Source: Treponema sp. (GTDB taxonomy: Bacteria; Spirochaetota; Spirochaetia; Treponematales; Treponemataceae). From it: DNA of 64,000 nt. The notes below the pieces were generated by a model. That model was given only the letters and a program-made list of their open reading frames with translations. It did not search any database and was not told the DNA's origin. The stretch lies in contig JAEESZ010000001.1 of assembly GCA_016286535.1 (NCBI GenBank), positions 62,001 to 126,000 of the forward strand, in the 5' to 3' direction. Below, one piece after another: positions 31,032-41,115 of the stretch (position 1 is its first letter; each line of letters begins with the position of its first letter). The position numbers and the translations under genes were made by a program.

Positions 31032-31589
31032 TTATTCAACTGAAACAGCACCATTATCATCAATATTAATAATAGCGTTACAGTTTATACATCTGAATCT
31101 TCCCGCCTTCTGAGCCTTTAAGCTTTTACCGCAGGAAGGACATGTTACAATTTTAGGAAAGATAGAAGCAGCATCAGCTCCGCCTGAATTTGCAGACAGG
31201 AACATTACGGCTTCTTCCAGCGAAGGTAAAATCTTAAAGAACTGGGTAAAACCTAAAAGTTCAATTGTCTCATAAATATTCTGCTGAACATTTACTAAAA
31301 GAATTTCACCTCTGTTAAAATGAACAACCTTTAACAGATTTGTAAGAACTCCAAAGCCTGTAGAAGCAACTCCTGTAAGCTTTGAACACTCAAGAATAAT
31401 ATTTACAAAACCGTTTGCAATTACCTTATTAATCTGAGCCTGAAAGAAAGAGGAATTGTATGTATCTATGTACCCTGAAACAGAAACAACGCATCCTTTT
31501 TCTATGTTATTAATCTTTTGAAGTTGAAACTTTAATACATCATTTTGTTCATCATCGAATCCAGGTACTAAATCATTATTAGATTCCAT
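31032..31589 (-). CDS. STAS-domain protein with C-terminal zinc ribbon
   Basis: ECSKLTGVASTGFGVLTNLLK STAS core; CPSCGKSLKAQKAGRFRCINCNAII. Confidence 0.85.
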   Translation of the reverse strand: MESNNDLVPGFDDEQNDVLKFQLQKINNIEKGCVVSVSGYIDTYNSSFFQAQINKVIANGFVNIILECSKLTGVASTGFGVLTNLLKVVHFNRGEILLVNVQQNIYETIELLGFTQFFKILPSLEEAVMFLSANSGGADAASIFPKIVTCPSCGKSLKAQKAGRFRCINCNAIINIDDNGAVSVE

Positions 31590-31619
31590 ACAAGTCCTCC
31601 TCTGGTAAGATAATTTATG

Positions 31620-33125
31620 CTAGTTAGCTTTAATGCTGTTCTTTACAATAACATCATGGGCACCGCCTTCACGAATTGAAGCAGGGCTAACCATTGTTAT
31701 TTTAGCATCTTTTTGTAAATCGGCAATAGTGGTAACTCCGCAATTGCACATAGCGTGAATTACCTTACTGATTGTAAGAGTTACGTTGTCATGAAGACTT
31801 CCGGCATAAGGAACATAAGAGTCTACACCCTCTTCAAAAGCCATTCCTTTTTTACCGCCAAGGTCATAACGCTGCCAGTTGCGGGCACGGTTAGAACCTT
31901 CACCCCAGTACTCTTTTACATAGTTACCGTTTACAATTAATTTATTTGTTGGAGATTCATCAAAGCGGGCAAAGTAGCGGCCGAGCATTACAAAGTCTGC
32001 ACCCATTGCAAGGGCAAGAGTAACGTGATGATCATAAACAATACCACCGTCAGAACAGATAGGAATATAAATACCTGTTTCTTCATAGTATTTGTCCCGG
32101 GCCTTTGCTACTTCAATTGTTGCAGTTGCCTGACCACGGCCAATACCCTTCTGTTCACGGGTAATACAGATTGAACCACCGCCAATACCAATTTTTACAA
32201 AGTCAGCACCGGCTTCTGCAAGGAATCTAAAACCGTCTGCATCTACAACGTTACCGGCTCCAACCTTTGCATCCGGCCATTTAGCGTGAATATCCTGCAA
32301 AGCTCTTCTCTGCCATTCTGTAAATCCCTCAGAAGAATCAAGAGTCATAACATCAACTCCGGCTTCTAAAAGAGCAGGAACACGGTCCATATAGTCACGG
32401 GTATTAATTCCGGCACCTACAATATATCTTTTCTGTGAATCAAGTAATTCAAGAGGATGTTCCTGATGACTTGCAGCGTCCTTACGAAAAACAAAGCTTA
32501 AAAGTTTACCGTTCTTGTCTACGATTGGAAGCTGATTAACTTTTTTCTGCCAGATGATTTCGTTTGCTTCTTCAAGGGTAATTCCTTCGTGTCCCATAAC
32601 AAGAGAATTGAGAGGAGTCATATATTCGCGAACCTTTGCATCCGGAGCGCAGTGAGAAATTCTAAAATCGCGGTCTGTAATAATTCCAAGTAATTTACCG
32701 GTTGCAGTTCCATCTTCAGTTACAGCTACAGTTGAGTGACCTGTTTTTTCAATTGCTGCAACAAGTTCAGTTAAGGTCTGATCTGGTCCGATATTTGTAT
32801 CTGAAGAAACAAATCCAGCTTTATAGGCTTTTACTCTGGCAACCATTGCTGCCTGATTTTCTATTGTTTGAGAACCATAAATAAAAGAAATTCCGCCTTC
32901 CTTTGCAAGAGCTACAGCAAGTTTATCATCTGAAACTGCCTGCATAACAGCACTTGTCATTGGGATGTTCATTGTAAGAGGACATTTTTCTCCTTTACGT
33001 TTATTGTAGCGGACAACCGGTGTCTGCAAAGAAACATTAGCAGGAATGCAGTCTGGTCCTGTATAACCTGGTACCAGAAGATATTCGTCAAATGTGTGTG
33101 ATGGTTCTTCAAAAATGTAAGCCAT
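31620..33125 (-). CDS. guaB: IMP dehydrogenase
   Basis: [26 protein letters not shown] pair, [15 protein letters not shown] flap. Confidence 0.95.
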   Translation of the reverse strand: MAYIFEEPSHTFDEYLLVPGYTGPDCIPANVSLQTPVVRYNKRKGEKCPLTMNIPMTSAVMQAVSDDKLAVALAKEGGISFIYGSQTIENQAAMVARVKAYKAGFVSSDTNIGPDQTLTELVAAIEKTGHSTVAVTEDGTATGKLLGIITDRDFRISHCAPDAKVREYMTPLNSLVMGHEGITLEEANEIIWQKKVNQLPIVDKNGKLLSFVFRKDAASHQEHPLELLDSQKRYIVGAGINTRDYMDRVPALLEAGVDVMTLDSSEGFTEWQRRALQDIHAKWPDAKVGAGNVVDADGFRFLAEAGADFVKIGIGGGSICITREQKGIGRGQATATIEVAKARDKYYEETGIYIPICSDGGIVYDHHVTLALAMGADFVMLGRYFARFDESPTNKLIVNGNYVKEYWGEGSNRARNWQRYDLGGKKGMAFEEGVDSYVPYAGSLHDNVTLTISKVIHAMCNCGVTTIADLQKDAKITMVSPASIREGGAHDVIVKNSIKAN

Positions 33126-33332
33126 TTGTTACTCCTAAGAAATTGTTAAAATAATATTTTAACACCTAATTATATTCTTTTTTTACAATTAAGTAAATTA
33201 GGGGACTTCCCGGACAAAAGAATCTTCACCATCGGCTTCAACGCTTACGCCGAGCGGACAAGACTGAGGCCTGGCGCCTTGCGAGCTGCATTCTAACTTA
33301 CTTTAATAAAATCTTTTTTTGTGCTACTATGC

Positions 33333-33426
33333 TTTTATAAAGTTGAGATGACTCTTCGGCTTTATAAAACCGTTTAAAACGGTAGAAAAAAAAGATTCTT
33401 TTAATTTTCGCGATGATGCTGCGAAA
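33333..33426 (+). promoter_or_regulatory. Hairpin-rich purA leader
   Basis: TTTTATAAAG/CTTTATAAAA (33333-33342/33360-33369), ACCGTTT-A-AAACGGT (33369-33383), TTTCGC/GCGAAA (33406-33411/33421-33426), then AAGGAG. Confidence 0.5.
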
Positions 33427-33441
33427 TAAGGAGAAAAATCC

Positions 33442-34665
33442 ATGAATGTAGTAGTAATGGGTGCCCAGTGGGGCGATGAAGGCAAGGGAAAAATTGTTGA
33501 TTACCTTGCACAGGATGCTAAATACGTTGTTCGTTTTGCCGGCGGCGCAAATGCAGGTCACACAATTGTAGTTGATGGAAAAAAATATGCCCTCCATCAG
33601 GTTCCATCTGGAATTCTCTACCCTGAAAAATCAGTTTTCTTAGGTTCCGGAATGGTAATTGACCCTGAAGCTCTTTTCAAGGAACTTCAGATGCTTAAAG
33701 ACAACGGTATTAACTGGGAAGGCCGTGTATTTATTTCTGACCGTGCCCACCTCACTCTTCCAGGCTACAGAGAGATGGATAAGAAGCGCGATGCTGCCCG
33801 TAAGCGTCCAATTGGAACTACCGGTCGCGGAATTGGTACAACCTATTCTATGAAATCTGAACGCGATGGTATTCGTGTTGCAGACCTTGACTGGGAAGAA
33901 AAATGGAATGATCTTGATGATGAAGATAAAAAATTCCTTGAACAGTACAAAGATCAGCTTATTAAAATGCGCGTAAATATCGCTGCAAAGATGTATGAAT
34001 ACAGAAACGAAAACATCCTTTTTGAAGGTGCCCAGGGAGCCATGCTTGATATCGATTCAGGTACTTACCCTTACGTTTCTTCAGGAGCTTCTGGTTCTTA
34101 CGGAGCTTCTTCAGGTTCAGGAATCGGACCAAAAGCCCTGGACAAAATTTATGGTGTATTCAAGGCTTACGAAACCCGTGTTGGAAACGGTCCAATGCCA
34201 TCTGAATTCAATGCAGAAACAGAAGGTGAACTTTGCGACTATGTTCGTAACACAGGTAATGAATTTGGTGTAACAACCGGTCGTCCACGCCGCTGCGGTT
34301 ACCTTGACCTTGTAGCATTAAGATATGCCTGCCACGTAAACTCAATTGACGGTCTTGTTCTTACTCACCTTGATATCTACGACGACATGAACGAAATTGA
34401 GGCCTGCGTAGCTTACGATATTGATGGAAAAATTGTAACAGACTTCCCTGCTTCTATTCCTGAATTAAACAGAGCAAAACCTGTATTACAGAAATTTGCC
34501 GGCTGGAAAGAAGACATTACAAAATGTACATCATACAAAAAGCTTCCTAAAAATGCTAAAGAATATGTAAAATTTATTGAAGATTTTACCGGTACAAAGG
34601 TTAGCATTGTATCTGTAGGTGCAGATAGAAATCAAACTTTCTTTAGAGAAAAGCTTTGGAAATAA
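33442..34665 (+). CDS. purA: Adenylosuccinate synthetase
   Basis: GAQWGDEGKGKIVDYLA, NAGHTI, RPIGTTGRGIG, TGRPRRCGYLD. Confidence 0.97.
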   Translation: MNVVVMGAQWGDEGKGKIVDYLAQDAKYVVRFAGGANAGHTIVVDGKKYALHQVPSGILYPEKSVFLGSGMVIDPEALFKELQMLKDNGINWEGRVFISDRAHLTLPGYREMDKKRDAARKRPIGTTGRGIGTTYSMKSERDGIRVADLDWEEKWNDLDDEDKKFLEQYKDQLIKMRVNIAAKMYEYRNENILFEGAQGAMLDIDSGTYPYVSSGASGSYGASSGSGIGPKALDKIYGVFKAYETRVGNGPMPSEFNAETEGELCDYVRNTGNEFGVTTGRPRRCGYLDLVALRYACHVNSIDGLVLTHLDIYDDMNEIEACVAYDIDGKIVTDFPASIPELNRAKPVLQKFAGWKEDITKCTSYKKLPKNAKEYVKFIEDFTGTKVSIVSVGADRNQTFFREKLWK

Positions 34666-35882
34666 AAAATAAATTTCAGGCGGTAAAACATTTATTAATT
34701 TTTTCTTTAATTTTAATAAGCACTTTTACCGCTTGTACGTCTTCTAAAGTAGTAAGTGATGAAACAGTTTCTCCTTCCCCTGCTTTAGAAGATTCTTCTC
34801 CTTCTTCCTCAAATCAAATCACATTACTTTTTGCCGGCGACATAATGGCCCATTCCGTAAACTACAATGTAAAAAGCTACAGTAAAATCTGGGATGCCAT
34901 AAGAGAAGAAGTTCAAAGCTGCGATTTTGCCCTGGCAAATATTGAAGCCCCAATTGATACTACAAAATCTACAAGTTCCTATCCAAACTTTAATATGTCA
35001 AAAGCCTATGTAAAGGCTGCCGTAGACGCAGGTTTTAATGTATTTTCCCTTTGTAACAATCACACAAACGATCAGCTGCTTTCTGGCATAAAAGAAACTA
35101 AAAAAACAACCGATACCCTTACAAAAGAAGCAGCAGAAGAAGGAAAAGCCCTTTATTTTTCGGGCCTAAAAGAAAAAAAGGAAGATTCATTCAGCTGGAA
35201 TTATATAGAAAAAGACGGATGGAATATCATTTTTTTACCGGTTACAGAACTCTTAAACAGACCGGATTCCTCTGATTACATAAACTATGTAAAAACTGAC
35301 GAAGCAAGCAGAAAAAAACTGAAAGACTTTATAACAAAACTGGATTCAGAATATCCGAATGATTTATTTATTCTTTCCCTTCATACTGCGGAAGTGGAAT
35401 ACATAAGAAAGGTAAGCAGTGAACAGGAAGCATTTTATAAATCACTTTTGGAATGCGGAGTTGACGTTTTGTGGGCAAATCACACTCACTTAATAAAAGA
35501 CAGAAAATATATTTTTAATACAAAAGATATGAGCCGTAAGCTGATTATGTATGCAAACGGAAATACTATCAGCGGCCAGAGAACAAAACCGGATTTTACC
35601 TCTAAAAAACCAAACGGAGAAAGAGATAATACCGGAGACGGACTTATGGTAAAGGTCACCTTCCAAAAATCAGAAAATGGAAAAAAGGCAGTGATTTCAT
35701 CTGCCCAAAACCTTTTTATCACCACTTATATAAACACAGCAAATGAATATTTAATAAAAGTCATGGACCAGGATTTTATTGATTATCTTTATGATATTCC
35801 CCGCCTGGACTGGGCTGAATATATTAAAAGAAGAATTAAAATTAACAGCGAAGAAACAAAGGATTTAATAGAATGGCAATAG
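34656..35882 (+). CDS. CapA-family protein (metallophosphatase-like), putative lipoprotein
   Basis: ITLLFAGDIMAHS, NIEAPID, SLCNNHTND; lipobox-like STFTAC. Confidence 0.82.
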   Translation: MEIKNKFQAVKHLLIFSLILISTFTACTSSKVVSDETVSPSPALEDSSPSSSNQITLLFAGDIMAHSVNYNVKSYSKIWDAIREEVQSCDFALANIEAPIDTTKSTSSYPNFNMSKAYVKAAVDAGFNVFSLCNNHTNDQLLSGIKETKKTTDTLTKEAAEEGKALYFSGLKEKKEDSFSWNYIEKDGWNIIFLPVTELLNRPDSSDYINYVKTDEASRKKLKDFITKLDSEYPNDLFILSLHTAEVEYIRKVSSEQEAFYKSLLECGVDVLWANHTHLIKDRKYIFNTKDMSRKLIMYANGNTISGQRTKPDFTSKKPNGERDNTGDGLMVKVTFQKSENGKKAVISSAQNLFITTYINTANEYLIKVMDQDFIDYLYDIPRLDWAEYIKRRIKINSEETKDLIEWQ

Positions 35883-38455
35883 ATTATAAAAATTTACCCG
35901 TATATGCACAAAAACAAAAGATACTTGATTGTCTTGAAAATAATCAGGTAGTAATCGTAGAAAGCCCTACCGGGTCAGGAAAAACAACACAGATACCGGT
36001 CATTTTGTATGAGGCAGGCTACGCAACCAACGGAATTATTGGAGTTACCCAGCCAAGAAGAATTGCAGCTTTAAGCGTAAGTGAATTTATTTCAAAGCAG
36101 ATGAATACTCCTTATCCGGGACTTGTCGGTTATAAGATGAGGTTTGAAGATGTAACAAACCACGACACAAGAATAAAAATCATGACTGACGGTATTCTTC
36201 TTCAGGAAATGAAGCTGGATCCCTGGCTTTCTAAATACTCTGTTTTAATGATAGACGAAGCCCATGAAAGAAGCCTTAACATTGACTTTGTTCTGGGTCT
36301 TGTAAAAAGAGTTTTAAAAGAAAGAAAAGATTTTCATGTTATTGTAAGTTCGGCAACCATGAATACCCAGGTATTCAGCGAATATTTTGATAACGCCCCT
36401 ATAGTTTCCATAGATACAATAACATATCCTGTAAGCGTAATTTACGACCCTATTCCGGGAGGCGCAAGCACACTGACAGAGGCCGGCTGTGATGCTATTC
36501 TTTCAAAAATTACTAACACAGTTGAAAGAATCTTAGATAATGACGAAGAAGATAAGGGAGGAATTCTAATTTTCCTTCCGGGCGAAAAAATCATTAAAGA
36601 TTGTCTGGACCGACTTTACCACGTGCCATTTTCTAAAAAACTTCATATTCTGCCCCTGTACGGACGTCTTCCAAAGGAACAGCAGGAAGAAGTTTTTAAG
36701 GAAGCACCATCTGGAAAACGCAAGGTTATTATTTCTACAAACATTGCAGAAACTTCCGTTACAATTCAGGACATTTCTACCGTAATTGATTCGGGCTTAT
36801 GTAAATTAAACTTTTACAGTCCAAGAACCTTTACTTCTTCTTTAATTGAATCAAGCGTTTCAAAAGCCAGCTGCAATCAGAGAAAAGGAAGAGCCGGAAG
36901 AACTCACGAAGGAAGCTGCTACCGTCTTTATTCAAGAAAAGATTTTGAAGCAAGACCTTTATATACAACAGAAGAAATCTACCGTACAGATTTAAGCGAA
37001 GTTGTTCTGCAGATGGCAGATTTAGGCATTACAGATTTTGAAAATTTTGATTTTATTTCTAACCCTGGACAGGAAGGCATAATCGGAGCAATCCAGACCT
37101 TAAAAATGCTGGGAGCCCTGGAAGAAGACAACACTCTTTCTTCTATAGGTAAGATGATGTGCTACTTCCCTCTTGAACCAAGAATAAGCCGCATTATTGT
37201 TGAAGCAATTATGCGCTTTCCAGATGTTATTCACAAAACCCTTATTGCCGCGGCTTTCTTAAGTGCAAACTCACCTTTTGTACTTCCTCCAAACGAAGAA
37301 ATGGAAGCTAGGAAAGCCCATCATCGTTTCCGCGACCTGACCGGCGACTTCGGCACTTATATCAACCTCTTCCGCGCCTACAAGCAGACCGACAACCGCG
37401 AAAAGTTCTGCAAGAAAAATTACCTTGACGAAAGGGTAATGCTTGAAATTGAAAACATAAATCTTCAGCTCAGCCAGATTGTAAACGAAAAAATGGGCAT
37501 CCCGATTATGGAAGAAAGCGGAACCATGAGCGATTACCTCTGCTGTATTTCTGCCGGTATGATTCAGTTCGTCTGCATAAGAAACGGAAGAGACTCTTAT
37601 TCTTCCCTGACCACAGACCACATCTGCATACATCCTGGCTCGGTTTTATTTAAGCAGGATCCTCTTTACATAGTAGCAGGAGAAATTGTAAAAACCTCCC
37701 GCATTTTTGCAATGAGCGTTTCGCCACTTACAAAACCAATGCTTGATATAATTAATCCGGAACTTGCACAAAAACTAAGCAATGCAAAAAAATCTAAACA
37801 GAACGTAAAAACAGAAAGCATCATAGAAGACAGAAAAAAGAAAAAGGATAAAAAAGCTCCTGCTAAAACAAAGGCAGAACTTGATCCTGAAAAAATTGAC
37901 AATGCCCTTTCTATTGGAAACTTCCTTTTTGAGACAAAGAAAATTAAAGGAAAGAAAACTGCCATTCTGCCTCTGGATTACTTCCGCCTTGCAGTTCTTG
38001 AAGAAAAGGATAAAAACAAATTAAATGCCTGCGCAAATCTTAAGGGCACAATAGTTACAAAAGACAAGGGAAGTCTGCTTGACGGCGAAAAAATGTCTCT
38101 TATAATCAATGCGGTTAAAAAGCTTGACTTGAGTCCACTTTCCGAAAAAAAATGGAACAGACATTTAAATGCCGATATTTACAAACCTCTTGGAAAAGAA
38201 AGCTTAATTGATTCCCTGGACTGGGTAATGAGAACTGCCATAGCAAAGCAGAAAAATAAGGAATACGGTTTTATAACCCTTTACAATGATCAGAAGGGAA
38301 ATTACTGGTACAAGGTTTCAAGAGGATTCTCAACAGCCCTTACAGAAACACATTCTTCATTAGAAACTCTTATAGAAGAAAATGTAGATTTTACTGCTGA
38401 AGAAAAAAAGAAGATAAGCGAAAAGCTGGGCCTGGTAAATAAACTTTACGAATAG
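35873..38455 (+). CDS. DEAH-box ATP-dependent helicase, HrpA-like
   Basis: ESPTGSGKTTQIP, DEAHERS, QRKGRAGRTHEG. Confidence 0.92.
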   Translation: MAIDYKNLPVYAQKQKILDCLENNQVVIVESPTGSGKTTQIPVILYEAGYATNGIIGVTQPRRIAALSVSEFISKQMNTPYPGLVGYKMRFEDVTNHDTRIKIMTDGILLQEMKLDPWLSKYSVLMIDEAHERSLNIDFVLGLVKRVLKERKDFHVIVSSATMNTQVFSEYFDNAPIVSIDTITYPVSVIYDPIPGGASTLTEAGCDAILSKITNTVERILDNDEEDKGGILIFLPGEKIIKDCLDRLYHVPFSKKLHILPLYGRLPKEQQEEVFKEAPSGKRKVIISTNIAETSVTIQDISTVIDSGLCKLNFYSPRTFTSSLIESSVSKASCNQRKGRAGRTHEGSCYRLYSRKDFEARPLYTTEEIYRTDLSEVVLQMADLGITDFENFDFISNPGQEGIIGAIQTLKMLGALEEDNTLSSIGKMMCYFPLEPRISRIIVEAIMRFPDVIHKTLIAAAFLSANSPFVLPPNEEMEARKAHHRFRDLTGDFGTYINLFRAYKQTDNREKFCKKNYLDERVMLEIENINLQLSQIVNEKMGIPIMEESGTMSDYLCCISAGMIQFVCIRNGRDSYSSLTTDHICIHPGSVLFKQDPLYIVAGEIVKTSRIFAMSVSPLTKPMLDIINPELAQKLSNAKKSKQNVKTESIIEDRKKKKDKKAPAKTKAELDPEKIDNALSIGNFLFETKKIKGKKTAILPLDYFRLAVLEEKDKNKLNACANLKGTIVTKDKGSLLDGEKMSLIINAVKKLDLSPLSEKKWNRHLNADIYKPLGKESLIDSLDWVMRTAIAKQKNKEYGFITLYNDQKGNYWYKVSRGFSTALTETHSSLETLIEENVDFTAEEKKKISEKLGLVNKLYE

Positions 38456-38481
38456 CCCATCCTCCGGCACTGCAGACTTAT

Positions 38482-39963
38482 TTACTTTGCATCTGTAGTG
38501 TCTTTTTTTGTCTGCTCTTCTTCTATGCCAAGAAGTTTCTGAGCTCTTTTCTTATTGCCGGAGTTTGCCTTCGAATCTTCTGCAATAAGACGCACTTTGG
38601 CTTCCAGAGCCTTTGGCTTTCCGTTTTTATACATATCAAGGCCAAGGCTCTGACTTGTTGTATCCTTTGACTCAAGATAAAGTTCACAAATATGTTCAAA
38701 AGAAGGCTTATAGTTTTTTGCAAGTTCTTTACCGATTGCATAACGTAAATCCTTCTTTTTATCATCCTTTATACATTCTTCTGCAAGCTCAAGGATTTCT
38801 TTTTCGCCGGCATGACCTTCTTTTAAAAGAACTTCAATTACCTTCTTTTTAGTCGCGTCCCCTGTTTTTTTATCACTTAATCTTGAAACAAGAAAATCAT
38901 TACCCTCTTTTGTATTCAAAAAAGCAAGAGTCGTAATTGCTTCATCTTTAATAAGTTTTTCTGAATCATTTTTAATACGGTAAACCAGAAATGGAGAAGC
39001 TTCTTTTATATCAAGTTCTTTTACAGATTTTATTGCTTCCTGTCTAACCTTCCAGTGTTCATCTCTTACAGCCTGCATAATAGTAGATTTAGCCTCAATT
39101 ACATCAGGAAAATTAACAAGGCCTTTTATAACATACTGCCTTAAGTTTGGATCGCTGGCACTATAGTTTTCTACAAGAACCGGAACAGATTTTTCTGTCT
39201 TCATAAGACCTATACTTTCTGCAGCATACATCCTTACAAAGGCATTTTCATCTTCGTCAGATAAAATTTCGACCATTTTATCCCAGGTAGAAAGGGCATG
39301 CATTTTTCCACAGGCCCTCATTAAACTTTGACGCTGAGCCGGAGTTAAATCATCTCTTTCCATATATTCAGCAAGAAAAAGAGCTTCCCCTTCCCCGCCA
39401 ATTTCGCCTAATGTGGCAATTGCATCATTAAAATAATTTTCGTTTTCGCTTTCAATAAGATTTATTACTGCAGGAATTGCTGCACTTGTTTTACATACCT
39501 GAATGTATTTAAAAGAAGCCTTTACAAGTTCATTTTTTTCGTCGTAGGGGTCGTTTAAAAGGTTTACGGTAAAATCTTCCAGGCAGGGATCTTCAATTTT
39601 TGTAAAATAACTCAGGGCCTTTTCCTTTATTACAGAATTACTGCTTTCCCAAAAAACATCATATATTTCGTCAGTAAAACGGGGATCTTCCTTTGAAATT
39701 AAATCGTCAAGAAGACTTGATATTTCGGAAGGGAGTCCATAGCGGATTGTATTTTTAAAATTTTCTTCATCTTCTGCACTTTCGTCCTTTTCTGAAGCAG
39801 CCTGCAGTTTTTCAGGATCAACCGGACGGGGTCTTTTTGCCTCAGGAACTTCTGCATAACCGCCCTTTGTTGCTTTTACTTCTTCTATAACGTCTTCTGC
39901 CTCCTGTGAATAAAAAGAAGGCATCAGCAGAAAAAGACAGATAAAAAATAAAAATCTCTTCAT
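38482..39963 (-). CDS. HEAT-repeat protein with signal peptide
   Basis: Repeated alpha-helical units such as VRDEHWKVRQEAIKSVKEL and DENAFVRMYAAESIGLM. Confidence 0.75.
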   Translation of the reverse strand: MKRFLFFICLFLLMPSFYSQEAEDVIEEVKATKGGYAEVPEAKRPRPVDPEKLQAASEKDESAEDEENFKNTIRYGLPSEISSLLDDLISKEDPRFTDEIYDVFWESSNSVIKEKALSYFTKIEDPCLEDFTVNLLNDPYDEKNELVKASFKYIQVCKTSAAIPAVINLIESENENYFNDAIATLGEIGGEGEALFLAEYMERDDLTPAQRQSLMRACGKMHALSTWDKMVEILSDEDENAFVRMYAAESIGLMKTEKSVPVLVENYSASDPNLRQYVIKGLVNFPDVIEAKSTIMQAVRDEHWKVRQEAIKSVKELDIKEASPFLVYRIKNDSEKLIKDEAITTLAFLNTKEGNDFLVSRLSDKKTGDATKKKVIEVLLKEGHAGEKEILELAEECIKDDKKKDLRYAIGKELAKNYKPSFEHICELYLESKDTTSQSLGLDMYKNGKPKALEAKVRLIAEDSKANSGNKKRAQKLLGIEEEQTKKDTTDAK

Positions 39964-39969
39964 ATAAAC

Positions 39970-41106
39970 CTAAACTCCACTATTGTATCGGGCTAAAAAA
40001 TCCTTTCTATACTGTTCAAACCTGTTTTCATCAATTGCGTTACGAATTTCTTTCATCATATTATTTAAAAAGTAGAGATTATGATAAGAAGCAAGTATTG
40101 AACTTAAAATCTCCTGTTCTTTAAACAAATGACGCAGGTAAGCCTTTGTATATGTTCGGCAGACTTTACAATTACATTCACTGTCTACCGGAGTAAAATC
40201 GTGGGTCCATCTTTCCTGTTTTATAGAAAGCTGGCCTTTATGTGTAAAATAAGCCCCGTTTCTGGCATTTCTTGTTGGAAGTACACAGTCAAACATATCA
40301 ACGCCTGCCTGAACTGCATCAAGAATATACTCAGGAGTTCCAATTCCCATTACATATTTTGGCTTGTCTTCAGGAAGCTGCTGACAAGTATAATTCATAA
40401 AATGAACAAATTCGTCATGAGGCTCACCTACACTAAGTCCTCCAATGGCAATGCCCGGCATATCTAAAGAAGCAACAAACTGGGCACTTTCTTTTCTTAA
40501 TTCTTCATTAAAATGTCCCTGAACTATAGGAAAAAGAAGACCTTTATAGCCCTTTTCCTTTTGAATTTCCCATTCTTTTTTAGCCCTTAAAAGCCAGTCT
40601 GAGGTAATTTTTAAAGCCTTTACAGCATTCTTTGCAGGCTCATCATAGCCGGTACAAACATCCAGCTGCATTTGAATATCTGAATTAAACTTTGTCTGAG
40701 TTTGAACTACATTTTCAGGAGTAAACATATGATAACTTCCGTCAACCGTACTTTGAAAGCGCACCCCCTCCTCTGTAATTTTACGAAGCTTGCTCAAAGA
40801 AAATACCTGAAAGCCACCGGAATCGGTAAGGAAGTTCTTTTTCCATTGAGAAAATCCATGCAGGCCGCCGGCTTCCTTAATTAAATCTGGACCAGGCCTT
40901 AAATAAAGGTGATAAGTATTTGCAAGAATGATATCAAAATCAATTTCTTCAAGAAAATCTTTTGGCATGGCTTTTACGGTTGCATTGGTACCTACCGGCA
41001 TAAAAACCGGAGTCCTTACATCGCCATGAGGCAGATGAAGAAGACCGGTTCTTGCTCTGCCGTCAGAAGACTTATGCTTAATATCAAAAAATTTAAGTTC
41101 GCTCAT
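39970..41106 (-). CDS. tgt: Queuine tRNA-ribosyltransferase
   Basis: ANTYHLYLRPG, LTDSGGFQVFSL, GIAIGGLSVGEP, C.CxxC zinc site CNCKVC. Confidence 0.97.
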   Translation of the reverse strand: MSELKFFDIKHKSSDGRARTGLLHLPHGDVRTPVFMPVGTNATVKAMPKDFLEEIDFDIILANTYHLYLRPGPDLIKEAGGLHGFSQWKKNFLTDSGGFQVFSLSKLRKITEEGVRFQSTVDGSYHMFTPENVVQTQTKFNSDIQMQLDVCTGYDEPAKNAVKALKITSDWLLRAKKEWEIQKEKGYKGLLFPIVQGHFNEELRKESAQFVASLDMPGIAIGGLSVGEPHDEFVHFMNYTCQQLPEDKPKYVMGIGTPEYILDAVQAGVDMFDCVLPTRNARNGAYFTHKGQLSIKQERWTHDFTPVDSECNCKVCRTYTKAYLRHLFKEQEILSSILASYHNLYFLNNMMKEIRNAIDENRFEQYRKDFLARYNSGV

Positions 41107-41115
41107 AAATTATCC

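Noticed and set aside
33126-33441. Purine riboswitch before guaB or purA
   Set aside because: No match to the conserved purine-aptamer core in either orientation by eye.
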